From: DATHZQ01 sp965216945
Lineage (GTDB): Bacteria; Actinomycetota; Acidimicrobiia; Spongiisociales; UBA5794
NCBI GenBank assembly: GCA_965216945.1
Contig: CBDCGU010000003.1
Location: 1,364,001 to 1,428,000 of the forward strand
Length of the DNA: 64,000 nucleotides
Direction: 5' to 3'
Shown: piece after piece, positions 51,418 through 59,109 of the stretch
Position numbering within the stretch: position 1 is the stretch's first letter
Layout: each line of letters opens with the position of its first letter
Translations under genes and position numbers: made by a program
The notes under the pieces: model-generated
What the model was told of the DNA's origin: nothing
What the model saw: only the letters and a program-made list of their open reading frames with translations
Databases searched by the model: none

Positions 51418-53199
51418 TCAACCCAGGTCGCCGGCTCTCACCGGCACGCCTTCGCCGGCGTCGTTGAGGAGCTGCAACAGCATCGGCACTTCGCCCTCGT
51501 ACCCGTCGTGCGCGGTGATGGCGACGCCTTCGGGGCCCTGTTCCAGCAGAAAGCCCTGGCCCTCGCCGGCGGCGAAACGCTGGTCGTCGAGGTAGAGCTT
51601 CGGCTTCACCTGAGCCGGGTCACCGTTCTCGGGGCAGAAGACCATGCAGTTGCCGCACTCATTGCACAGCTCGGCGAACACCATGTACTGCTGACGACCG
51701 GAGATGGCCGCATCCGGCGGCGTCGGCAGCCGGAAGAAGGCGTCGTTGGGACACACCGTCACGCAGAAGTTGCACGCAACGCACCCCCACATCTCCAGGT
51801 CGTGGTCGACGGATCGCGGCAGCTCCTCGTGGGCATACACGTCGTAGATCGACCGGCGGTGACCGCGCACGATCTCGGTCATGTGTGCCTCGGCGGGGCC
51901 GCGGAAGCCGTTGGTCCTGGCGGCGTCCCAACTGTGCCGGTGCCACTCCGCCAGGGAAGATGCGCCCTCCGCAGCCATGTCTTTCTCCAGCCGGCGCAAT
52001 ATCGGCTCGAGACGCCCGTAGCCACCGGGGCGTAGGAGATCCGAGCACAACGTGGCCGGGGCTACGCCCATCCCGACGGTGCGGCTGATGTTCTCCTTGC
52101 TCACACCGGCGGAGAAGCTCACCTGGACCGGCCCGTCGTGGCCGTGCACCTTGAAGGTGCCCGGCATCGTGTTGATCAGATCGTCGAGCAGGCAGGTGGC
52201 CAGCACATGGAGCGGCGGGCCCGACATGTACATCGGATCGTCGGGAAGAAAGCCCTTGTCGTTGTTGACCACCATCGTGTTGGTGAGCTTCACGCCGAGT
52301 TGCCGCCCGCGCTCCTGGGCATACCGGACCAGGTCGGTGATGAGATCGACGGCGCGCTCGATATCGAGATCCTCGACGAATGACAGGCGGTTGAGTCGCA
52401 CGTGCTCGTACGCAAGATCTTGCTGCAAGACCTCGACGACCCGCCCGAAACCCAGCAGCGTCGGGTTCAGCTTGATCACCACGTCGAGCCCGTGACGATC
52501 CATGAGGTGCCTGACCATCGCCTGGATCTCGGCAGGCGGGCAGCCGTGGAACGTCGAGAGCGTCAGCGTGTCGGCGATCCGGGTCGGGAAGTCGTAGTCG
52601 CGAAATTCGCCGAATGGCTCCGGAATGTGGAGCCGCAGCCGCTCGATCTCCGCCGTTGCGTCCATCATCGTGTCGATGAAGTGCGCCACCTTGTCGGTCT
52701 GGATACCGGCGAGGTCGTAGCCCACCGAGAGGTCGAAGATGTGTGGACCCGGATCGTCGCCGACCACGCTCCGGATCGGCTCCCACTGCCTCACGATCTC
52801 GATCATCATCCAGGCCTTGACGTACTCCTCCAGCGACTCCTCGACCTTCAGCTCCTGGCTCCACTCGATGTTGAACCCGATTGTCTGCATGTCGATGCAA
52901 GGGCGGGCGATGTCCAGGTCGTCGAGCACCTGAACGGTTTTCAGCTCGAAGATGCGGGCGCCGGCCAGCCAGCCGAGGACGATGTTCTGCGCCATCTGGC
53001 TGTGGGGTCCCGCCGCCGGGCCGACCGGGGTCGCCGCCGCCCTCCCGAGGAAGTCCATCGTGAGGTCCACGTCATCGCTCTTCGACCAGAACCTCGCCGA
53101 GGGGAGATCGAAGATACGGCGCCGGGTCTCCCACTCGTGGGCGATCCTCCCCAGCAGAACATCGAGTCCGAACGGCGTCAGCGGGGCGACGTCGGCCAT
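51418..53199 (-). CDS. Short YgfK-like iron-sulfur protein lacking the flavin/NAD domains
   Basis: A 593-residue paralogue of the YgfK at the left edge: AAGPHSQMAQNIVLGWLAGARIFELKTVQ near residue 60, STFHGCPPAEIQAMV, IKLNPTLLGFGRVVEVL, KLTNTMVVNN and the LCSDLLRPGGYGR block. It then goes straight to a C-terminal ferredoxin with two complete [4Fe-4S] motifs (CVACNFCVTVCP and CNECGNCMVFCP, about residues 480-540). The GltD-like flavin/NAD(P)H module found in E. coli YgfK (about 1,030 residues) is missing. It therefore probably relays electrons rather than using NADPH itself. GAGGAG precedes ATG 53199. It lies between the two halves of the second nucleoside-type transporter. Confidence 0.85.
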   Translation of the reverse strand: MADVAPLTPFGLDVLLGRIAHEWETRRRIFDLPSARFWSKSDDVDLTMDFLGRAAATPVGPAAGPHSQMAQNIVLGWLAGARIFELKTVQVLDDLDIARPCIDMQTIGFNIEWSQELKVEESLEEYVKAWMMIEIVRQWEPIRSVVGDDPGPHIFDLSVGYDLAGIQTDKVAHFIDTMMDATAEIERLRLHIPEPFGEFRDYDFPTRIADTLTLSTFHGCPPAEIQAMVRHLMDRHGLDVVIKLNPTLLGFGRVVEVLQQDLAYEHVRLNRLSFVEDLDIERAVDLITDLVRYAQERGRQLGVKLTNTMVVNNDKGFLPDDPMYMSGPPLHVLATCLLDDLINTMPGTFKVHGHDGPVQVSFSAGVSKENISRTVGMGVAPATLCSDLLRPGGYGRLEPILRRLEKDMAAEGASSLAEWHRHSWDAARTNGFRGPAEAHMTEIVRGHRRSIYDVYAHEELPRSVDHDLEMWGCVACNFCVTVCPNDAFFRLPTPPDAAISGRQQYMVFAELCNECGNCMVFCPENGDPAQVKPKLYLDDQRFAAGEGQGFLLEQGPEGVAITAHDGYEGEVPMLLQLLNDAGEGVPVRAGDLG

Positions 53200-53311
53200 G
53201 CGTGATCTCCTCTCCCCGAGGCGGCTCCTGGAGATTCAAACTAGTGTCCGTCCAGTTTCGTTGGCGGCCGGGCACGCGTGATCGTGCCACCGTGCGGAGC
53301 CGCCCAGTGCA

Positions 53312-53332
53312 GACTCTGCATGGTGCAGGGTC
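53312..53332. promoter_or_regulatory. Imperfect palindrome before second transporter ATPase
   Basis: GACTCTGCA and TGCAGGGTC flank TGG and match at eight of nine positions, 22 bases upstream of ATG 53354. It is a likely operator in the divergent gap between ygfK2 and the ATPase gene. Confidence 0.4.
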
Positions 53333-53353
53333 AACGATCTAGATTGGAGCCCG

Positions 53354-54874
53354 ATGGCGCCCTCCGACCTTGCCGTTGAGCTCAAGGGGATCAACAAGGC
53401 GTTCTACGGCGTCCATGCCAACGCCGCGGTCGACTTCGATCTCCGCTGGGGCGAGGTCCACACGTTGCTCGGTGAGAACGGCGCAGGAAAGTCGACGCTG
53501 TGCTCCATCCTGGCCGGTCTCTACCGGCCCGACTCCGGGGAATTCCGCTACGACGGCGAGGAGCGAGCCTTCAAGTCACCGAAAGATGCGCTCGCTGCCG
53601 GGATCGGCATGGTGTACCAGCACTTCCGCCTGGTCTCGAACCTCACGGTTGCGGAGAACCTGGCGCTGGGTCACCCCGACGTTGGGCTGCAAATCAGCCA
53701 GAGCGACCTCGAGCGCGAAGCCGGCGAGCTCGGGGAGCGGTACGGTCTGCCGGTCGACCCGTCGGTGCGGATCTGGCAACTGTCCGTCGGCGAGCAGCAG
53801 AGGGTGGAGATCCTCAAGCTGTTGTACCGCAACGTGCGCATCCTGATCCTGGATGAGCCCACCGCGGTCCTCACGCCCGCCGAGGCCGAGCAGCTCTTCA
53901 CGACCATGCGTCAGATGGCGGACGAGGGCCGCTCGGTGATCTTCGTCTCCCACAAGCTTCACGAGGTGAAAGCCGTCTCCGACCGGGTGACGGTGCTGCG
54001 CGGGGGCCGCCACGTCGGCACGGTCAACACCGCCGACGCCGAAGCCAGGGACCTGGCGCGGCTCATGGTCGGCCACGAGCTGGAGCTCTCGGTTCGCAGC
54101 GGTGACCAGAACTATGGCGAGCCGACGCTCTCCGTGCGCGATTTGCGGGTGAACAGCGACCGCGGTCTCGAAGCCGTGGCGGGCATCAGCTTCGACGTGC
54201 GCTCCGGCGAGGTGCTCGGCGTTGCGGGTGTCTCGGGCAACGGACAGCGGGAGCTGGCCTACGGGTTGGTCGGCCTGCGCACGCCGACCGCCGGGACCGT
54301 CACCCTGGACGGCAACGACGTGACCAACGCCACCGTGCTCGAACACACCAAGGCCGGCCTCGCCTACGTGCCGCAGAGCCGGCTCGGCATGGGGCTCGCC
54401 CCGGGGCTCACCACCGAAGACAACCTCGGGCTCAAGGCCTACCGGAAGCCGCCCTACTCGCGCGGCCCCTGGCTGGTGAATTCTGCGTTCAGGGACCGCG
54501 GTGGCGAGCTGATCGAGAAGTACGACATTCGCGGGGTGCGGCCCGGGCTGCCGATCCGCCTGCTCAGCGGTGGCAACCTGCAGAAGGCGCTCATCGCCCG
54601 CGAGGTCAGCTTGAACCCGAAGGTGCTGATCGCCCGCTCCCCGACCCGCGGCCTCGATGTGGGCGCCACCGATGCGGTTCGCCAGCACATATTGAACGAA
54701 AGGGCCAGAGGCACAGCGGTACTTCTCATCTCGGAGGACCTCGACGAGCTGCTGGCGCTCTCGGATCGTCTCATCGTCCTCTACGAGGGTGAGATCGTCG
54801 GCGAGATGCCGTCTGAAGAGGCGACAGCGGAGCGGCTTGGCATGCTGATGGGTGGCACGGGGGACGAGGGCTGA
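53354..54874 (+). CDS. Nucleoside-type ABC transporter double ATPase, second system
   Basis: A 506-residue two-domain ATPase paralogous to 17467-19005. Domain 1 has Walker A GENGAGKST, signature LSVGEQQRVEI and ILDEPTAVLTP. Domain 2 has degenerate Walker A GVSGNGQRE, signature LSGGNLQKALIARE and ARSPTRGLD. The Q-loop region IGMVYQHFRLVSNLTVAENLALG is typical of the BMP-linked group. TTGGAG lies six bases before ATG 53354, and the stop shares a base with the first permease start. It drives import of the ligand bound by the lipoprotein at 50110. Confidence 0.93.
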   Translation: MAPSDLAVELKGINKAFYGVHANAAVDFDLRWGEVHTLLGENGAGKSTLCSILAGLYRPDSGEFRYDGEERAFKSPKDALAAGIGMVYQHFRLVSNLTVAENLALGHPDVGLQISQSDLEREAGELGERYGLPVDPSVRIWQLSVGEQQRVEILKLLYRNVRILILDEPTAVLTPAEAEQLFTTMRQMADEGRSVIFVSHKLHEVKAVSDRVTVLRGGRHVGTVNTADAEARDLARLMVGHELELSVRSGDQNYGEPTLSVRDLRVNSDRGLEAVAGISFDVRSGEVLGVAGVSGNGQRELAYGLVGLRTPTAGTVTLDGNDVTNATVLEHTKAGLAYVPQSRLGMGLAPGLTTEDNLGLKAYRKPPYSRGPWLVNSAFRDRGGELIEKYDIRGVRPGLPIRLLSGGNLQKALIAREVSLNPKVLIARSPTRGLDVGATDAVRQHILNERARGTAVLLISEDLDELLALSDRLIVLYEGEIVGEMPSEEATAERLGMLMGGTGDEG

Positions 54875-55989
54875 TGGCCTCCCGCCGCTTCATCGTCGAG
54901 CCACGGGGCCTCGCCTCGCCGCTGCTCCTCGTGACCGTGCCGTTGCTCTCGATCGTGGGCGCCCTCATCGTGGGTGCCCTCTTCCTGTCGCTCACGGGTG
55001 AGAACCCGTGGGAGGTCTACACCAAGATGGTCGACGCCGCGTTCGGAGATGGCCGCGGCATCAGCGAGACGCTGATCTCGGCGACACCGCTCATCCTGAC
55101 CGGTTTGGCGGCGGCGGTGGCGTTCAAGATGCTGGTGTGGAACATCGGGGCCGAGGGTCAGTTCATTCTCGGTGCCGTGTTTGCCGCCGGCGTCGGCATA
55201 TGGCTCGGCGATGGCACGCCCGCCGCCATTGCCCTTCCGCTCGTGATCGTCGCCGGCGCCATCGGCGGGGCATTCTGGGCGAGCTTCGCCGCAGTGCCGC
55301 GTGTCTACCTGGGCACCAACGAGATCATCACGACTCTGATGCTCAACTTCATCGCCCTCAACCTGATGAACTACCTGATCTTCGGCAGCAACAGCCCGTG
55401 GCGTGATCCCGCGGTGAGCACGTTCCCTCAGGGCCGGCCGATCCCCGACAGCGCCAGGATCCCGGAGTTCTTCAACCGCCTCGACTACGGCATCTTCGTC
55501 GCCATTGCGATCGCACTGCTCGTGTACGTCCTGATGGACAAGTCCCGGTGGGGCTTCGAGGTTCGCATCGTCGGCGATTCGGCCGAGACAGCCCGCTACG
55601 CAGGCATCACGGTGCCGCGCAAGATCCTCGGTGTGTTCCTGCTCTCAGGTGCGCTGGCAGGTCTGGCCGGCTCGCTCTTCGTAGCCGGACCTGTTGGTGC
55701 CCTCGATCCCCGCTCGCTCGACCTGGGGCTCGGTTTCACCGGGATCATCGTGGCGGCCCTGGCCCGGCTCAACCCCGTCGCCATCGTCCCCGTGGCCATC
55801 TTCATGGGGGCGCTCAACAACGCCGGTCCGTCGTTGCAGTCCATCGGCGTACCGGCAGAGACGGTGACCATGCTGCAGGGAGCCATCCTCGTCTTCGCCG
55901 TTGCCGGCGAGTTCTTCATCGCCAACCGGGTGCGCCGGCCCGACCCGGAACCGGTGGTCGGAGCGGCGACCCAGGAGGCTGCGGCATGA
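54874..55989 (+). CDS. Nucleoside-type ABC transporter permease, second system (first permease)
   Basis: A 371-residue membrane protein with eight to nine hydrophobic spans and the YufP-type motifs NIGAEGQFILGAVFAAG and GTNEIITTLMLNFIALNLMNYLI. It lacks the long hydrophilic tail of its paralogue at 15305. The start overlaps the ATPase stop by one base (TGATG), and the stop overlaps the next gene's ATG. Confidence 0.92.
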   Translation: MASRRFIVEPRGLASPLLLVTVPLLSIVGALIVGALFLSLTGENPWEVYTKMVDAAFGDGRGISETLISATPLILTGLAAAVAFKMLVWNIGAEGQFILGAVFAAGVGIWLGDGTPAAIALPLVIVAGAIGGAFWASFAAVPRVYLGTNEIITTLMLNFIALNLMNYLIFGSNSPWRDPAVSTFPQGRPIPDSARIPEFFNRLDYGIFVAIAIALLVYVLMDKSRWGFEVRIVGDSAETARYAGITVPRKILGVFLLSGALAGLAGSLFVAGPVGALDPRSLDLGLGFTGIIVAALARLNPVAIVPVAIFMGALNNAGPSLQSIGVPAETVTMLQGAILVFAVAGEFFIANRVRRPDPEPVVGAATQEAAA

Positions 55990-56939
55990 ACGATTGGTGG
56001 TGGGTCTCGACGGTCGCCTTCGGAATCAGCCTCGGTACGCCGCTCGTCTTCGGCACCATCGGTGAGATCATCACGGAGCGGGCGGGCATCCTCAACCTCG
56101 GTGTGCAGGGCACCATGCTCGTGGGAGCCGTTGCCGGATTCTGGGCGACATTCAACAGCGGCAGCCTGACCCTCGGCGTGATCGTGGCGATCCTGGCGGG
56201 CGCCGCCCTGACCATCATCCACGCCTTCCTGTCGATCACGCTGCGAGTCAGCCAGATCGTGTCCGGCCTCGCCCTCACCTTGTTCGGCGCCGGGTTGGCC
56301 AGCTTCCTCGGCAAGGTGGGCTCCTCTCCGCTCGTCGGCGAGCCGTCGCGGGTCACGTTCGAACCCATCGTCGAGGGGGGCATCGCAGAGTGGCCGATCG
56401 TCGGACCCATCGTGTTCGGGCACGACATCCTCGTGTACGTCGGCGTTCTCACCGCGGCAGCAGCCAGCTACTACCTGTTCCACACCAAGCTCGGCCTGTC
56501 CCTGCGAGCGGTCGGCGAGGATCCGGCCAGCGCCGAGTCGGCGGGTATCAACGTCTCCCAGGTGCGATACGTCCACGTGCTGGTGGGTGGTGCACTGTCG
56601 GGGCTGGCGGGTTCCTACTTCGCACTGAAGATCGTCCCCACGTGGCAGGACAACCCGATCGGTCCCGCCGGGTGGATCGCCATCGCCCTCGTCATCCTCG
56701 CCAGCTGGCGGCCGTGGCGGGCCCTCTGGGTCGGATACGCCTTTGGATTCGCCCAGTTCCTCGAGCTCCGCCTGCAGACGCTCGGCGAACCGTGGAACGG
56801 CATCCCGTCGACGCTGCTGGCGATGATCCCGTTCATCCTGGCGATCATCGCGATGATCGTGTTCGCCAGCGGGAAGCGGGCCCGCCTGCTGGGTGCGCCC
56901 GCCGCCCTCGCCATCCCCTACTTCCGCGAGCAGCGTTGA
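55986..56939 (+). CDS. Nucleoside-type ABC transporter permease, second system (second permease)
   Basis: A 317-residue membrane protein of the YufQ type with about eight spans: GTIGEIITERAGILNLGVQGTMLVGAV near the start and GLSLRAVGEDPASAESAGINVSQVR near residue 175. It completes the second transporter (50110, 53354, 54874, 55986). ATG 55986 overlaps the preceding stop as ATGA. The downstream gene is convergent. Confidence 0.92.
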   Translation: MNDWWWVSTVAFGISLGTPLVFGTIGEIITERAGILNLGVQGTMLVGAVAGFWATFNSGSLTLGVIVAILAGAALTIIHAFLSITLRVSQIVSGLALTLFGAGLASFLGKVGSSPLVGEPSRVTFEPIVEGGIAEWPIVGPIVFGHDILVYVGVLTAAAASYYLFHTKLGLSLRAVGEDPASAESAGINVSQVRYVHVLVGGALSGLAGSYFALKIVPTWQDNPIGPAGWIAIALVILASWRPWRALWVGYAFGFAQFLELRLQTLGEPWNGIPSTLLAMIPFILAIIAMIVFASGKRARLLGAPAALAIPYFREQR

Positions 56940-56961
56940 GCGTCGCTCCTCGTCGGAGCAG

Positions 56962-57465
56962 TCACGGGAGGCCCAGATGCACCCGGTACAACTGCCCGAA
57001 CCGCAGGTAGTGACCGACGCCGTCATCCTGACTGGAGATCTCCTCGGGGCGCAGATCACGGATCGGCTTGGCCGGCGAACCGGCGGCCAGGGTCCACGGT
57101 GGGATCGCCTTGCCCGGCGTCAACATGGAGCCTGCCGCCAGCCAGGCGCCCTCCCCGAGCGAAGAGCCATTGAGCATGATGGATCCGACACCGACGAGAC
57201 AGTGATCTGCGACCGTGGCGCCGTGGATGACGGCCGAGTGCCCGACCGTCACCCGTTCGCCGATGGTCAACGGGTAGCCCTCGTCGACGTGGAACACGCA
57301 GTTGTCCTGCACGTTCGATTCCTCTCCGATGGAGATCATCTCGAACTCGGCGCGCAGCACCGCCCCGAACATGATCACCACCGACCGCCCGACCACGACG
57401 TTGCCGAAGATCTGCGCCGAGGGCGCCACGAACGCCGAAGCATCGATCGTCGGTTCAACGAGCAT
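56962..57465 (-). CDS. Gamma-carbonic-anhydrase-family hexapeptide-repeat protein
   Basis: A 167-residue left-handed beta-helix protein with hexapeptide repeats (SAQIFGNVVVGRSVVIMFGAVLRAE onward) and the C-terminal capping helix. Three histidines sit where gamma-class carbonic anhydrases bind zinc or iron: DNCVFHVD, then VGHSAVIHG. It may interconvert CO2 and bicarbonate, or be a PaaY/YrdA-like relative of other function. It is convergent with the permease gene and is not obviously part of any cluster. The 57466-57604 gap has clustered GCATGC-like words but no gene. Confidence 0.88.
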   Translation of the reverse strand: MLVEPTIDASAFVAPSAQIFGNVVVGRSVVIMFGAVLRAEFEMISIGEESNVQDNCVFHVDEGYPLTIGERVTVGHSAVIHGATVADHCLVGVGSIMLNGSSLGEGAWLAAGSMLTPGKAIPPWTLAAGSPAKPIRDLRPEEISSQDDGVGHYLRFGQLYRVHLGLP

Positions 57466-57604
57466 GCGGGGACGTTACCGCCCGAGACGCCGCATGCCGC
57501 ATGGCGCATGCCGGATGCGAATGCCGGAGACCAGATGTCGGACCGCAGACTCGCGCTCGCGCCGGCCGTCGAACATCGCCTCCTGCGAACCGCGCGGCGC
57601 ATGG

Positions 57605-58114
57605 TCAGCGGATCAGCTCTCCAAGCGCGGCGAACCTGAGCATGTGCGCCTGGCCGGCATGGAGGGCGTACTCGTCGATCATCTTCACCAGCGTTGCCCG
57701 CAGCGGGCGTCCATGGCCGCGGCCCTTCGACTCGAGCGACGGCATCTGCGCAATCGCAGCGTCGGCCTTCTCGACCTCGGCGAAGTACCTTCGCAAGTCG
57801 ACATCGACGGTCTCGACCGAGCCACCGGCGAAGTCGTCATCGCCGTAGGCGAGCACCCGGTCTCCTCCACCCAGTCCCCAGGCGAGATACACGTGTTCCA
57901 TCTGGGTCATGTGCCGTGCCAGCCCGAGCACCGAGAGCTCGACCGGAGGAACCGACCACGCGACGAGGCCCTGTGGCGTGAGGTCCCGCAACTTGCGCAC
58001 GAACTCGTGCCGCTGGTACCGCAACCACGCTTCGAGGAGGTCTCGCGGTTCTGCCGACGGATCTGGTTGGTCCCAAGCGGTGAAGTCAATGTCGCTCAAC
58101 GGTTCCGGTTCCAT
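57605..58114 (-). CDS. DinB-like/DUF664 four-helix protein
   Basis: A 169-residue protein of the DinB superfamily, which includes mycothiol- and bacillithiol-dependent transferases. Histidines at the expected metal positions are visible: LARHMTQMEHVYLAWGLGG in the middle and DEYALHAGQAHMLR near the end, plus YQRHEFVRKL near the start. ATG 58114 is chosen over upstream in-frame starts that add unrelated residues; AGGGGG lies just ahead. It stands between convergent and divergent neighbours, so no operon context helps. Confidence 0.82.
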   Translation of the reverse strand: MEPEPLSDIDFTAWDQPDPSAEPRDLLEAWLRYQRHEFVRKLRDLTPQGLVAWSVPPVELSVLGLARHMTQMEHVYLAWGLGGGDRVLAYGDDDFAGGSVETVDVDLRRYFAEVEKADAAIAQMPSLESKGRGHGRPLRATLVKMIDEYALHAGQAHMLRFAALGELIR

Positions 58115-58310
58115 CACGCCCCCTGGCCATCGTTCGTCCGACGCTACATCTCGGGACACCATCTGGCAGCAGATTCTCCAGCCGTGTCGACGCAACGTCG
58201 GAGAATGGACCTCGGAGCGTGCGTCGCGATGCCCCGAAACCCCCGCGTGGTCTCAGGCCATGCCGTGCGGTCGGGTGACGGCGCAGAGACACCGGCGGTA
58301 TCGTTGCTGC

Positions 58311-58676
58311 GTGAGGTTTGATCGTCTGTCGCCGGTGTTTCCCGTCCGCGACATCGAGCTGGCGGTTTCGCACTATCGCAAGCTCGGGTTCGTGGTGCGC
58401 CACTACGAGGGTCCGCACGCCTACGCCTTCGCCGAGCGCGACGGGATCGAACTCCATCTCGCACAGGTGGACGATCTCAAACCCAGACGCAACATGAGCG
58501 CTGTGTATCTCTACGTGAGCGATGCCGACGAACTCCACCGGGAGTGGGCCGAAGCGGACATCGACGGCCGCCTCGTCGAGCCTCGAAACACGAGCTATGG
58601 GCTACGCGAGGGAGCCTGCCTCGATCGGGACGCCAACCTCATCCGTTTCGGTTCCAGGATCCCCGGCTTGGATTGA
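58311..58676 (+). CDS. Glyoxalase/bleomycin-resistance-fold protein
   Basis: A 121-residue vicinal-oxygen-chelate-fold protein: VFPVRDIELAVSHYRKLGF in the first half, and the second half ends with LREGACLDRDANLIRFGSRI. It is most like bleomycin-resistance proteins, which bind the drug without metal; a dioxygenase or isomerase role cannot be excluded. GTG 58311 is the start that gives the family N-terminus. It is divergent from the DinB-like gene. Confidence 0.82.
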   Translation: MRFDRLSPVFPVRDIELAVSHYRKLGFVVRHYEGPHAYAFAERDGIELHLAQVDDLKPRRNMSAVYLYVSDADELHREWAEADIDGRLVEPRNTSYGLREGACLDRDANLIRFGSRIPGLD

Positions 58677-58891
58677 CCCACCCAGAACCTCGGGCTTCGG
58701 GCCGAGTCCAGGCGAGCGCAGCCTCAGGCCAAGCGGCTACCCGTCGGGGAAGGCGTCCGCAGCCTCGAGCACGAGGTTGGCGAAGTCACTGCACCGTCCA
58801 CGATCACTCTCTGCGTGCTGCCTCCTCCATGTCCGGATCCTCTCGAAATCCGACAGGTCGCTCGACCGGCGCGCAGCGCCGGCGCACGCGA

Positions 58892-58937
58892 CGGCAGTCG
58901 AAGGTGAACAAGGGACCGCGCCCACCTTCGACTGCCG
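58892..58937. repeat. Perfect 15-bp inverted repeat
   Basis: CGGCAGTCGAAGGTG and its exact complement CACCTTCGACTGCCG are separated by 16 bases. There is no T run. It could be a terminator for the glyoxalase-fold gene, or a relic of a mobile or recombination element. Confidence 0.6.
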
Positions 58938-59037
58938 CCTCACCGTCATCTCACGGGGCACCTAGGCCGTTCCGCTCGGCGCTACCCCCCTCCGGGGCGC
59001 CCCCATGAGATGACGACCCGCGTATGAAAACAAACGA

Positions 59038-59057
59038 CGATTAGCGATCGATTAGCG
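59038..59057 (+). promoter_or_regulatory. Direct repeats at 11-bp spacing, possible SARP binding site
   Basis: CGATTAGCG occurs twice with starts exactly 11 bases apart, 53 bases ahead of the GTG of an AfsR/SARP-type gene. SARP-domain activators bind direct repeats spaced 11 or 22 bases, just upstream of a promoter. Confidence 0.5.
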
Positions 59058-59109
59058 CAGACCGGGCGGAGAGCGGGGCAATGGAGTAGGTTGTGGTCTC
59101 GAGGGGATC

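Larger units (their letters stand above)
58677..59109. other. Gene-free region rich in inverted repeats
   Basis: No convincing coding sequence is seen in these 433 bases. It holds a small hairpin (CCGGCGC-GCA-GCGCCGG, 58866-58882), a perfect 15-bp inverted repeat (58892-58937) and the 11-bp-spaced direct repeats at 59038-59057 before the SARP gene. Confidence 0.6.

Noticed and set aside
57485..57535. Cluster of GCATGC-like words suggesting a tandem repeat
   Set aside because: The units differ in length and spacing and form no regular array.
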